DNA of 64,000 nt, from assembly GCF_963966145.1 (NCBI RefSeq), contig NC_091053.1, forward strand, positions 8,308,001-8,372,000, given 5' to 3'. Below, piece after piece: positions 35,162 through 46,681 of this stretch. Made by a program: the position numbers and the translations under genes. Position 1 is the stretch's first letter. Each line of letters starts with the position of its first letter. A model generated the notes under the pieces. The model made no database searches and was not told where the DNA came from. It was given only the letters and a program-made list of their open reading frames with translations. The stretch comes from Tenebrio molitor. Its lineage: Eukaryota; Arthropoda; Insecta; Coleoptera; Tenebrionidae.

Positions 35162-35362
35162 AAAAGGTATATTATTATACTCATGTCACATCGTGAGGAA
35201 ATTCCTTAACATTGACACAGAACATAAAACACAAAAAAGTCAAAATGCGGAGGCGAGACGCCGGTAATTATGTTGATAAGCACTGCACTATTACTTGATA
35301 GTATTATCCGTAATAGTGTATGTACTCCGGCAAAATTGCCGTGCCGCCGGGTGGAGGTGGGA
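35162..35362 (+). mobile_element. R4/Dong-like non-LTR retrotransposon, 3' end (copy 4)
   Basis: It starts AAAAGGTATATTATTATACT and covers the last ORF codons (HREEIP.. in shifted frame, NAEARRR in the native one) and the full 3' tail to GCCGGGTGGAGGTGGGATA. It is the best match to copy 2 in the tail. Confidence 0.85.
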
Positions 35363-35680
35363 TACGAGTATAATACTCATGAGTCATGATGAAAAGTATC
35401 TGGCTACAAAGATAAAATTTCTGAGTTCCGTAGAGGAAGAATTATAAAATATTATTGTAGGTTATGCTGACCGGCACTTGTGATGCGATGAATTCACCAA
35501 TTTGACAAGATTTGAGATATTGAAAATTTGGGCTTTGCTGTCGTAGTAAAAGTTCAGGATACTCAAAATTACAAATCGCGATCATTTACCATTTTGGGAA
35601 AGTTTCACATGAATATTTGCTGAAAGTACATCAGATAGATTGGATAGTATTGTAGACTTTACTAATATTATCGAAACTTC

Positions 35681-35930
35681 AAGTACCAATAACAAGGGAA
35701 GTAGAAATTAAAATTTGAATATTGTAACTGCAGGAAAAAAATTAATGAGTTCATGTCCGATTTTTTTTTTGTGACCCGCTTGAAGATAAAATATTATAGG
35801 TATATCATTCAGAGTAGAAGGTCTTTTTGTGCTTCGCCCAGTTGTCGACCTCAACTGCGTTTCGGTCTTCAATCTCTGGGTTCAGCACAAAAAGGACACT
35901 TCTACTCTTAATGATATAATATACTATTGT
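35681..35930. repeat. Repeat family I, copy I2
   Basis: It is collinear with 16330-16585. The hairpin GAGTAGAAGGTCTTTTTGTG against CACAAAAAGGACACTTCTAC is clearer here. The right end is ATATAATATACTATTGT, the reverse complement of the outer end of family L. Confidence 0.85.
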
Positions 35931-36959
35931 ACGACGAATCATAAACAAATAACACAATGTTGGATGTTAGATTTTCGATAATTTTTCATGTAGGTAATTG
36001 ATAATACACATAAAATAATTTAAAAATTCACGGTACTTAAGCTACTAAACTATTTAATGTGGTCACATTGTCAAGGAGAGAAATCTAATTTTCACTTAAA
36101 ATATCCCAAGTGCATTGATTATTTCCGGAAATGTTTTCGAATGCATTTCCGGATATTGAGGGCATATTCGGTAAGAAAATTGCAACGACAAGGACATTAT
36201 GCTTCTTAAATTATGTATAAATTTCTGACAAAAAAAAAAAGTTGTATAACAGAATTATCCTTGACAACGGAAAAAGATTTGAGATTTTTAATAAATAAAT
36301 CATTTTGATTGCCTGAAAAAATTTCCACTTATTAATTTCATGTTGGGTCAACTAGGTGCAAAAAATTTCCAGGAAATCTCTATATTGTTCTAGAAACGAC
36401 ACTAAATTCTGTTTTTCTATTGGCTATTTTTAAGTGTCGTGCGATTTTCTTTATTACCAGGGGAATGTTTAAATCTGGACGCTTTTGTGTTGAACATGAA
36501 AAATGAAATCAACTTATACTTTCATCAGAATTCTTTTCAACTTTATTCCGTTCATTTCGTTGTATCTATTAAAGGCTTCCAATATTTCATTTATTTGTCG
36601 TCATTCCAAAGTGACAATTTTTTGCCTGTTCGATCCCTTTTCATTTCCAAAAATTATTATTTGCTTCTTTATTAGACTTAGTCAATCCAACTCAAATATT
36701 TTCATCGGTGTTGTATCTAGATGAATGTTTTTTAAGGTCCCTGATAAAGTTTTCACTAATATTGAGAACAAAATGTATGAAATCTTATACCGTACCTTCA
36801 AATAAATTCAAAATTAGAGTAGGCTGTGATTTTATTATGAAGTTGACAACATGCAATTTAAAAGAAAACCACAGCAGTGAGATTTGACAACGCAGTACAC
36901 GTGTTTATTCTGATCGTGAAAAATAAAAAATTATAAAGGAAACGCAAAATTCAAAACAA

Positions 36960-38210
36960 AATATTTATCCTCAGACCAAATGTTTTACAATGTTTGAATG
37001 CACAAACGAATTCGGCGCTTCATGTTTTCAAATGCGTTTTCCAATTGTTGAGGGGTTATGTTGCACAAACATCTCTAATAGCCTCACAAAGTTCTTCGAT
37101 AGTGTGACGTGTGCTTCTAAAAACTGTGTTTTTGAGGTGTGGATAAATAAAGTAGTCAAATACCGTAAGATCTGAAGACATTGCAGGAAATTCCACCACT
37201 CGGGTGTCAAAGAATTCTTTCAAATAAGCAATTGTTTGAAGAGCGGAATCTGCCGTAGCATTGTTTTGCTGAAAATACCCTTCGGTAAGTTCATCGTCAT
37301 GTAACTCATTGAGAAAGGATTCTACCGGGTGATCAAAAAGGACTGTTTAAGTTGGCAACAAAATTAAGAGCATTTTGTTATTCGGCTGTTTGCAATACAA
37401 AAAAAAATTGTAGGTTATGTATGTATTAAAATCAACGGTACAAAGCGTTCAAAGAAACAACTTGAACTGTCAACTGTCAGTGTGAAGTCATCAACAACCG
37501 GAAGTTACTCCAGTTATACCATTTAAAAGTAAAAATCAGTACTGCCAACTCAAAGAGTTCTTTTTGATCACGCTGTAGTAAATCATTGTGATATCTTGCA
37601 GCAATTTGGTTAAAAAAAATATTGGTCCGCTGATTCGTCTTCTTGAAACCGCTAGTCAAACACCAATTTTTTGTGGATATAAAAGAGTTTCTACAAATTC
37701 GTGGGGACTTTCTGCGGACTATATTCTCATGTTTTATTTATTTAAATAATCTGAAAGATGGAACCACGCCTCGTCTGAAAAGAAGCACTTATCGAGAATG
37801 TCATTGTTGTTCAAGTTTTCCAAAAACAACTGCAATATGCTGTTCTTCGTCTAAGGGTCTGAGTTCGAGGACTGATTCAGTTTTATATCCATATATCTGC
37901 AGTTCTTTTTTTAGTATAGTGTGGCATATTCCTACAGATAACTGACCCTCTTGTGACAGTTTCACAATTGATTTTTTGGGTGAATTTTCCATTCGATGCT
38001 GAACATCTTCGATACATCTGCAGTTCTTTTTCTAGGTGCCCGTGGAGAAGTATGGTGCCGCTCAATGCAAGCAGTCGAAATTTTCAAGCTTCCATGGTCT
38101 CGTTGCAAGCGCGTTGCAATTTCGTTGTATGCCTCGTGCTCTTGTGTTTTCAGTGCTTCTGTTTTATTTAAATTTAGTGAATACATTTTATTTTGGCTGC
38201 ACAAATTCAT
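36960..38210 (-). pseudogene. Mariner-like transposase, broken
   Basis: Reading 38210 to 36960 across frames: KTQEHEAYNEIATRLQRDHG; KKSIVKLSQEGQLSV..HTILKKELQIYGYKTE (helix-turn-helix); ELRPLDEEQ; ILDKCFFSDEAWFHLSDYLN with the first catalytic Asp. After the MITE come EGYFQQNNATADSALQ, where the second Asp is Asn, and MSSDLTVFDYFIYPHLKN with the third Asp. The sequence ends near ELCEAIRDVC. Several stops, frameshifts and the D-to-N change mean no activity. Confidence 0.85.
37325..37575. mobile_element. MITE inside the mariner transposase (GTGATCAAAAAG ends)
   Basis: The left end CCGGGTGATCAAAAAGGACT and the right end (reverse complement CAGCGTGATCAAAAAGAACT) are inverted; TA flanks both. The transposase frames resume on either side, so this insertion is younger than the host element. 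A further GAGTTGGCA block extends the terminal repeats to about 35 bp. Confidence 0.85.
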
Positions 38211-38373
38211 TCTTAACGTAGTAAGATTTAAATTTCTCGCACAAAACTAAAATTTAACGAGACAGTGTAAATCAGGCTTTTCATGGCGTCATCGTCAGTA
38301 CGAACTATCACATGAACACTCCAGCGGTTCGCCGCGCCAACTATAGACAACATATATAAATCAGAGCCTACTC

Positions 38374-40063
38374 TAATCCCGAATTAATTTGTAGGCAAGT
38401 ATTGAATATACAAAATTGTAATCGATCAGATAAACAAAGAAATTCATTTACATGTTTATTAATAAAACAAGTTCATGGAATAAAAAAAAATGTAAACTAA
38501 AAATCTATTTGAATTTGAACGGCAAATTATCTGCCGTATCTCGATAATTAAAATTCTATCGCTCGATAAATATCAATTTTCCCTTTAATACCGCCAACCT
38601 GTATTCAGTAGAATATATCACAAATGCGAGTAAAACAAGTTGAGGTTTGAAAATCGAAAAATTAAAGTTGATACTGATCCCTACTGAACTTATATTCTTA
38701 AATAAATATTAAACAAAAGTCCACAAACAAAGATTTCGGAAATGTACACATTTTTGCATAAATATTTCATTCTTTGGCTTAGTCGGCAAAACAACAGCAA
38801 AAGTGAACGCTTTTGAGTAACCCTTGCATAGCAATAAATCACTCATTGGCATTGTCAAAGTTACGTGCGCTCATCCGAACATCCGTTCTGCTTATTCATA
38901 TTTATTGACCACGCATAGAAGCGATTATTCACGAAACTCGTGTGACTGATATTTCAACAACAAAGATTTGATTTAGTTTTATTGCAGGAATACTGATTGG
39001 CAAACACGAACGTTTTACAAAATGCAATAAAATTGCAACGTTTAGAAGCGTGGTAATCTTCTTGATGGTTTAAAAAATTATAGTTCTCTCAAGTTCTTGC
39101 GTGATAAACATCAATCTTTCTTCAGATGTGTATCGAATATAACACGCCGCTTCAGATTTTGCAATAGGCATTAAAGTCCATTTAAGCCATCAAATTGTTC
39201 CGAATTCAAGATTGTATCCGGCTTTCTGCCATATTTTCGAACAAAGTAGATATGTTTCAACATTAAACTAAATTATTGGTGATTATTCCACCATTTCCTT
39301 CCAAACACAATCAGACTAATGTAACTGTATTCCTTCGGTTACAAGATTTTCATAAAAGTAAGTAACATTTTTTTCCAACTGTTTTTCGTTATTTTTAAAA
39401 TAATGATTGGTTGTAATGTCTCTGAAATAATCGGAACAAAAATCGTTATTGAGCCTTGCGCGGTTTAAAAAAGCCTTTAATCAGAGACAGCGATATGTTC
39501 GCTAGAGAATAAAATCCAATTATAAAATTTTTGTTGATATTCATACATCCATCGAAAAACCAACTGACAGATTCGTCTTTTCACTGGATATATGAGCGCA
39601 GCCAATTTTAAAATCCACGGAAAACTCAACGTAACAGAAAAGCAGAATTCAAATTGAATTTTCACGTTTCCACCGAAGAAAATATCTGACTCAGTTTAGT
39701 GAAGCTGCATGTAAAAAGCTTTGTAATGAGCTCAATGCATGTGTACTGACTTGTTAGAACCGTCTGATGCACTTTTGCGCCTACCTCACGACCTCACCGC
39801 TGATTACGCCACATAAAAAGGAAATGCATTCGTTAAACCGGAAACTCGCTACCCTTGTGGTTAAATAGGTTTCAAATTCGACTCACCGTGAAAAACCATA
39901 GATCAAGGGAATACAATCGAATAATTAGAACGCTCTTGTTCCCAAAGGGCTTAATTTTTAGTCGTTGCGGCGCCAGTTCAGTAAACCGTGAACACGACGC
40001 TTCTACTTACGCACTAACTTTTTTAGTACTTCCAGTTCGAAGCTTTCAGCACGTTCGTAATAA
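38374..40063. other. AT-rich non-coding stretch
   Basis: No gene or repeat recognised. Confidence 0.5.
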
Positions 40064-40204
40064 TTATTTACAAAATGAGTGCGAGAAGACATTTTTCGCG
40101 CATGAGCGCATTATTTGAGGCACGAGCGACGCAGGAGCGAGTGCTTCATTTGCGCGAATGTGCCGAATACGTCTTCTCGCATCGAAGTTCGTACAATATT
40201 TTGT
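40064..40204. repeat. Palindrome with GCG-rich core
   Basis: TACAAAATGAGTGCGAGAAG pairs with CTTCTCGCATCGA..CAATATTTTGTG at the other side. The core GAGGCACGAGCGACGCAGGA lies between TTTTCGCGCATGAGCGC and TTTGCGCGAATG. It is strongly CpG-enriched in AT-rich surroundings. Confidence 0.75.
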
Positions 40205-40423
40205 GAAACGAACATTAGGTATGTCTGATTTGTCGTATACCCGTTGTGATTAGGGTGGCGCTTGCCAAAATGTCAATCGAATTAATGGCGATTTATTTTC
40301 ACTTTTTGGAAATTTTCAGCGTCCAAATTGGAGAAATGGCGTTTTGTAAACCAGAGTTTGTTATCATCAAGTCAAATTATTTTGAGAATGCTCAAAAAGA
40401 CGAATGTTTTTGAAGTATTAGTG

Positions 40424-40503
40424 CGCGAAATCGACGTTCGCGCACTAGTGCTTCAAAATGGGCTGCGACCGCATGGTAGTGCGCGAAATCGATGTTCGCG
40501 CAG
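40424..40503. repeat. Direct and inverted GTGCGCGAAATCGACGTTCGC units
   Basis: GTGCGCGAAATCGACGTTCG occurs twice in direct orientation (GTGCGCGAAATCGATGTTCG the second time), and each unit ends in CGCGCA or CGCGCAC, giving local foldback potential around GGCTGCGACCGCATGG. Confidence 0.65.
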
Positions 40504-41950
40504 TCGCGAAATGTCATTTTGAAGGTAGTTAGTTCAAAAACCTAATACTAATATTAATAAAAGAAGTTAAGCAAAGGTGGACGGGATCAATATTTGGATG
40601 GGTGGCCTCCGGAAAACCACGTTCCGTTATCTGCAAAAAAATACGCAGTGCGTACCTAGATAGAGAAATAAACAATAACGTTGTTAATAATATAAATTGT
40701 GCTTTCAGAGCAATCAGTTACCATTACTTGATTAAAGAGAGAAATATCCTTAATGGTAAATAAATCCGGCCTTGTTGCCATGTTCCCTTATATATTTATC
40801 CATATTTATTCTGATGTGGCCATACAGATGGTATACAGATAAAAACAGTTGACACAGATACATAGTTTACATGTACAGAGTGTGTATAAATGATGGTGGG
40901 GTCCTATTAGGCGTTGAAAATTTTCTGACTCTTTCACCAGATATCGAATAATGTTAATATGATCTACGATATGCAACCCTCAGAACAAACTCATTTAAAT
41001 TATTCGTTTCCGTCGCTCTATCCAAATTCCATTGGAATTAGATTTAGTTAAAAATTAATAAAAATTCTAAGCACAATTTTCCATTGAAAAGGGAATACAC
41101 AAGTTATTTGTAAAATTGAAATGTTACGTTGAGTGATCGAATTGACAAGTTAACAAATCCTTAACGTCTCTCTGCACATCTGCGTCTCGAAAGCGTTCAA
41201 CAAGCACAACGAACCAAAAAAATATAATGAACGTGTTGATTCTTCAGAAAATAAATATAAACCTGTCAAAGAGTTCTGTCAATTGACACGGAAGAAATAA
41301 CGATTTGGATCGATTTTCTTTAATTAAAAAACACAAGCAACGATGATGCTTTACGATTTAAGAAATTTACCAATTGTAACAGGTAATTTGTTCCAGCTCC
41401 AATTGTGTTAAGATACAGCCGCCTACCTGGCACCGTTAATTTCGCAATTAATATCCAATTTTAATTTACACAATACCATTAGAATGATTAAGATTTATGC
41501 AAACACTCGAAGCACATTTAATAAAGACGGTGTAACAGTCAGAATTTGCGTTTACGTGCAATTAAATTCTCACATTCATTACGTTCGGTTGTTTGAAACG
41601 TTTGGCTGCCGTGAAAACTGTTCCTTTAAATTGAAACTAAGTAAAGTCGTAAGCTTCGGTATTAAAGCAAAGCATGCGGGAACTTAACATTTAATATAAC
41701 GAAGATAATTGTAGGAATGGTGTTGAGTTAATGACGCTTGCATGTTAAGTGACTCAAATTGCATTAACTACTGTTATGAAGTTCTCCGACTTCGATCCTA
41801 CTTGTGACGTGCGATAATGCAAATCTTGAATATGCACCAATTACACAAACGGACAGTGTATTAGGTTGTTCGATTATCCACCGGCGAAAACAAAACAATG
41901 CAAGCGATCGTCATTGCTTGAAACAATTTGTCGTGGCTTAGGACTTTGTA
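40504..41950. other. AT-rich non-coding stretch
   Basis: Nothing supportable was seen. Confidence 0.5.
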
Positions 41951-42120
41951 TCGGGTGTTCATTTATTTATCCTCAAGTAGGCGTTGCAGAGTTGATTGTG
42001 AACGCACCACAGATTACAGATCACTTTTTGCGTTGTTTGTGTTTTTACTCTACAGACTGACAAGTGGTGCGTTCACAATCGACTCTTCAACGCCAAGGAT
42101 ATTTTTAAATGAACACCCGA
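41951..42120. mobile_element. MITE family J, copy J1 (TCGGGTGTTCATTT ends)
   Basis: TCGGGTGTTCATTTATTTAT at the left is inverted against AAATGAACACCCGA at the right, with TA outside both. Inner arms GAGTTGATTGTGAACGCACC and GGTGCGTTCACAATCGACTC pair well, so nearly the whole 170 bp folds back. Confidence 0.9.
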
Positions 42121-44113
42121 TAGTAATTTTGTGTAGGTACAGTGTATAATATAGAAACGCGATTTTCAATAGATTCTTACAACAAACTGCCCCCGAAACG
42201 TCACTAAAAATAGTTAACATTCCGTTTGGAGAAGATTTAGCTGCAGAACACACCACCTAATCAAATGAACAATCTTCTCTGTTCGTATGTTGGATACTTT
42301 CTCATAATGCGTACTATTAGTGGAACACTCTTGGGAGAACTTAGGCAAAGCTCCATAAAGACGGACGCTCGAGACCTATTACTCTAACAAGTTAGGAGCG
42401 CTGAAATCTGTCAGTTTGAGCAAAGATTAAACAAGACAATAATAAATTTTATTGTAAATAAACAAGTCGTCAGATAACAGCAAAGATATAAAACTTGAAA
42501 CTGAAGTTCATGGTCTATAGATAGCACCTGCGCCTAAAATTGATTGCCCAAACTAATTCAGAACACTATGAAAGTTTCGCCATAAAATTGGAGTTCATAA
42601 ACTTTGATGTAGCTTTAAACGTTTATTTTACGAACTGAAGAGATAATCACTCTAAAACTCACATGTGTGTGTCGAGAGGCACTGAAAATGAAAGTACTCA
42701 GCCTTTGACATGCAACGTCTTTGCGTAGACAGATTGATATTTTATATCGGTATCAGTATCAAACTTATAAATGGAATATCGTCGATGGAGGGAAACTATA
42801 AAATTGGGTAGGAGAATTTATTGAAAAACTTATAAAGAATTTAAAAACAATTTATGGTTAAATTATTTGACACAGGTATCACAGGTTCCAATTTTGAGAT
42901 AGAATCTATATTTAATGAATGAAGGGTAGAAAGTGGAGCGATTGCGTCTTAAAGCGAGATTGGTTTTTTACAAGAACGGCTTTAGAGTGTTTGAGTAATG
43001 ACTGGAAAATATGATGAAAAAACTGAAATCGATGAAAAATGTCTGGCTATTGGTAGAAACCAATTTTTAAAAATTAACCCCATCTTATGTTTGTATCGTT
43101 TATTATAATAATTTTTCTCAAATCAAAATTCTGTAATCTGTCACAATAAAAGGTTTTCAATTTATTGTCGTTTTAATACTCTAAAACCTTTCTTTTTGTA
43201 TCGTAATTTTCAATCGATCGAACTCTCAAGTACATTTAACTTGATGTAAAAGAGCGACTGTTTACTCAACGGGAGCATGTCATCAATTAATCACAATGTC
43301 AATAAGACAGAAAGAACAAACGAAAACATCATTTAATTGTTAAAGACGTTCGATTAATTATGTTTAAAATTCCTCGTTCTTCCTTTCATATAAACCATTC
43401 TGAATTGTCTAACAATATCATTTGTAGCAACACAAATAGTTTGTTGTTTTCTTAACATAAAATAAGAATTAATTAATTATTGATTACAAGAGTGAATCAA
43501 GCAATATTTGAACAGGCAAGATATGATTCGATTAAAATAATATTTGATCAGTTGTGGCGTTCGAATCCTGATTGCGATAGTGTCCTGAATGTCAACAAAT
43601 TACTTAAAGTCAATCTTTGGTAGTTAAACGTAACACAACAATCACGTTGGTATTTATATCACGTTAAATAAAGGGAGCACGGATGTTGATCTTAGTTAGT
43701 CCAGAATTTTAAGTGAATGCAGGAACTAAATCAAATGTGTAGGGGATATTTAACAATATTAATCTGTTGATTTTACCTTCGACTGGCAGTGTAGCTCCAC
43801 CGTTGAAGAGAAAATTAAACTAAATCGTTACTGAATATGAAAAAAAATTGACTGATACTAGGTGTTTTGACCAAATGCAAAGAAACTTCGTCTTATAGAT
43901 CTGAAGTTTTATTAAAAGCGAATGGGGCAAGTGTCATCCCTTCGAGAAATCACATCATTATTCATTACACGAGGTTTGGATGAAGCAAATATTTTGTTTT
44001 CTTATACACACAATAGCTATTTATGTAACCTAACGTGTTACGTACAAGATTTTTTCTAATTTTGACAAAAAAAAGTTTCTTCAAACGTTAAACGAAGTAA
44101 TGAATTTAATTCC
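42121..44113. other. AT-rich non-coding stretch
   Basis: No gene, RNA gene or repeat recognised. An isolated GTTCGAATCC at 43559 is not part of a tRNA fold. Confidence 0.5.
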
Positions 44114-44141
44114 TATCCCACCTCCACCCGGCGGTGGGATA
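44114..44141 (-). mobile_element. R4/Dong-like retrotransposon, extreme 3' tip (copy 5)
   Basis: TATCCCACCTCCACCCGGCG is identical to the 3' terminus of the other copies and then breaks off into GTGGGATA. This is a minimal insertion, or the remnant of one, of only about 28 bp. Confidence 0.55.
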
Positions 44142-44665
44142 TTTATTATGAATTTCATTAATAATAAATTATTATTGTGTTAAAATATCAAGTAAGTAAG
44201 TAGGCACGGTTATATTTCTTAAAAACAAAAAATATGACAGTGTCAAATTGATGATACCATAAATTTTTCCTAACCAGTTAGGAAAGATTTTACTTTTCGT
44301 AACCAGTTACAAAAAGTGTGACGTTTCCAAACGTCCATTAATTTTGAAAAGTGTCACTTTATATGTCAAAATTAGAAAAATACACTTTTACACAAAAATA
44401 AAACGAGTAGAATATTTCGACAATCCTCTGCGGTCTTCAGAGTTATCTTGGTGTAAGTACCCTAACATCGAAAAACGCACTTTAGCTGTTAGAGACCCGT
44501 CTTGTCCTTTAATCTTGTAACAATCAATATAAAAGTTCTGGACCACAGAGTCAGTTCGGAGCTACCCCAGTTCTCTCTTTGATACCTACCAGATTCCAGA
44601 AGTGGATAGGCACTAATGCTTGAAGCTACTAAACACCGTTGCTAAATTAACAGCATAAAAAAAAA

Positions 44666-45082
44666 GATAGCTCGGTGGCCTCATGGCTGCCGGAGACAAT
44701 ACTCCGAAGTCGCGGTCCCGGCGCTAGTGGGTTCGAATCTCACCGAAGGGGGAGGATTTTTTCCAAGGAAGGAACCTCCGCCGGGCCATGGGTGTGTGTA
44801 TGTCTTTCAGGGGCAGACGGTAGGGTGGTGGAAGGAAGAGCGACACTCTTCCGACACCACCGCGAGGTCGGCAGGGTTCAAATCCCCGGCCGAATGGGCC
44901 TCCCATGGATGTTGTGTGGTTGTATTCGTGTTGTGTCGTCCAGAAAGGAGAAAGGAGAAGAGAGGGTACCCCCGGAGCCCCGCCGCACCACATAAGGAAA
45001 AAAAAAGAGGAAAAAACAAGCCGACCGCAAGGTATCTGGTAGACCAGGAGTGGTGAAAGGGGAAAGGTCAAAAAAGAAAGAC
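44666..45082 (+). mobile_element. SINE-like element with two tRNA-like heads
   Basis: The first head (about 44666-44755) has TGGCCTCATGGCTGCC as D-arm and A box, CGGAGACAATACTCCG as a hairpin, a long extra arm, and GTGGGTTCGAATCTCAC as a T-arm with a B box. The second (about 44814-44900) has GGAAGAGCGACACTCTTCC and a T-arm GGGTTCAAATCCC with a B box. Such boxes serve as an internal RNA polymerase III promoter. A GC-rich body and purine-rich tail follow. Repeated reading frames on both strands here are not genes. Similar dimeric tRNA-headed SINEs are known in insects; the exact family is not identified. Confidence 0.65.
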
Positions 45083-45599
45083 AAATCTATCCTCAACTTT
45101 TTATGACAGTTTTTTGCAGCTACAACTTCTTCTTTCTCCCTACCTTCTCCGCACCAATGACTGGGGTCATTGGAATCTAGCGTTTTACCCTAGCAATTTG
45201 CATTTTTCCAATAGTTTTTGGTTGCCCCAACGCAACAGGGTTTTAGTTGCCGTTTTCTCCTTACTTCGGCCATCGCAAGGCTGTCACACAGTATTTGTTT
45301 GTTGTTTCCCTTTTTATCACTTGCTTTACCGTACTTCTTCCCTGTCTGGTAGCGGAAACAACAACATTTGTTGTAATGCGAGCGTAACGTAAACCTCGTA
45401 TCAAACCTCTTATTTCTTCACTGACCCCTAGGTGCTTGTTTGTGCACACCTCTGCGTATACTGCGGATCTTCATCATTGCTTTGCATAATTACCTATTTG
45501 CTCGTTAATTAATTGGTGGCCCTACCTGAATGCTGCTTAACTGCTGGGTCATGGTTTATGCTTTTGGGGACGCCCTTATTTTGCCTGTCCGAAGGCGTG
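45083..45599. other. Unassigned stretch between SINE and LINE tail
   Basis: Less AT-rich than the introns elsewhere. It may include the 3' untranslated end of the minus-strand LINE, but the boundary could not be set. Confidence 0.4.
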
Positions 45600-46420
45600 A
45601 GGCCGCACCACTTCTCTCCTCCGAACCTGCAAAGGACCCCATTAGAACTTCCCACACCCTCTCATTCATAATTCTCCACTCACACAACTAATCAATAAAG
45701 TTTTACCCTATCTCACCTGTCTGCGTCGTCTTCTTCTTCGTCCTCTTCTTGGGCCTATGTTTCTTCTTCCATCTTGGTCTCTTCCGCGAAGTTGTTGAAG
45801 TTACCGGCTCGTCTTTGGTCTCTCTGGTCACTCCAAAGGGCAACGCCCCCCCTTCCGTCTTCTTAGTTCCTCCCTGGCTTCCTTCCTCTCGTCGTCTTCG
45901 CACTCATCGATGATATGCTGGGCCGTGTCCTGTTTACCTGTGGAGCAGATACACTCACCTGTGGTTTCCGTCAGGTGGAACCGCCGGAGGTACCTCCTGA
46001 ACGGGTCGTGACCCGTCAGGAGACACACCGCTTTGTGGTTCCAACCTCGAAGCCTTGTGTCCACTGTTCCGATGATGCCGTGGGTCATCTTTCCTGTCTC
46101 GCCTTGGTCCCATTCGATTTGCTACCTGGCCATGGACGCCTTTGTCACTTCCTTCCTGAGCATCCTCCCCGTGATGGGGGCTCGCTCTTCCGGAAACTCC
46201 TCTAGCTTTTCTCTGGCTCTCTTCGCGATCTTGTCCGCCTCGGCGATTCCTCTGTGTTGGTCGGAAGACCACTACAGCTTCACCGTCAAGCCCTCATCCT
46301 GGATCCTTTTCAGCTCCTTGTGGATGACGTGCGCGGTTCCTCCTCTTCTCTTCATTAACATGTCCAGTGCCACTCTGGAGTCCGTTAGAAAGTTGATGTC
46401 TATCCCAACAACGCTGTGAA
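45600..46420 (-). pseudogene. LINE ORF2 tail: RNase H remnant and zinc-knuckle C-terminus
   Basis: On the minus strand one frame runs GIDINFLTDSRVALDML (RNase H catalytic Asp in TDS), KRRGTAHVIHKELKRIQDEG, a stop where a Trp-containing KL.W motif is expected, HRGIAEADKIAKRARE (the H..G..AD motif), a second stop, then RLRGWNHKAVCLLTGHDPF and RRFHLTETTGECICSTGKQ with a C.C..H..C knuckle. A seven-C run at 45846 shifts the frame, after which TRETKDEPVTSTTSRKRPRW gives a basic end. RNase H plus terminal knuckle points to an I/R1/LOA-group LINE. It is non-functional and lacks the RT domain. The GC content is clearly above its surroundings. Confidence 0.85.
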
Positions 46421-46619
46421 CAAAATCCGAAATAATTATCCGTCTGTCAACCCGTTTTAATTTGGATAGATTTTGTAAATACGTTTTGCAATAATGTACA
46501 AATTTCTTGATTAAACCTTATTTATTCATTTCAGCTTTCAATATCTCACATTCAGACACGAATTTGTTACAATTTGAGGTAGGAATTTCAAATGATTTAG
46601 CTAGTTTACTGCATAGCCG

Positions 46620-46681
46620 CTCATCAGCGGAGATAATAACTTCACGGACGCTCCTCAGCGGTGATAATAACTTCACGGACG
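46620..46681. repeat. Tandem duplication, two 31-bp units
   Basis: CTCATCAGCGGAGATAATAA.. and CTCCTCAGCGGTGATAATAA.. each end in CTTCACGGACG and lie head to tail with three mismatches at most. Confidence 0.85.

Larger units (their letters stand above)
36817..38373 (-). mobile_element. Mariner-superfamily element with both terminal repeats
   Basis: The left end GAGTAGGCTGTGATTTTATT and the right end (reverse complement GAGTAGGCTCTGATTTATAT) are inverted and both flanked by TA. The element spans 1557 bp, encodes a decayed transposase on the minus strand (36960-38210), and is split by a 251-bp MITE. Without the MITE it would be about 1.3 kb, the usual size for mariner elements. Confidence 0.85.

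Noticed and set aside
44666..44755. A functional tRNA gene
   Set aside because: No clean acceptor stem pairing and a second tRNA-like unit follows in the same element, so it is a SINE head rather than a tRNA gene.
44675..45096. Several overlapping ORFs of 70-115 codons on both strands
   Set aside because: They lie in the GC-rich SINE-like element; both strands are open because of composition, and the tRNA-like heads explain the sequence.
46033..46419. 128-codon plus-strand ORF
   Set aside because: Antisense to the RNase H/knuckle remnant, whose motifs read clearly on the minus strand.
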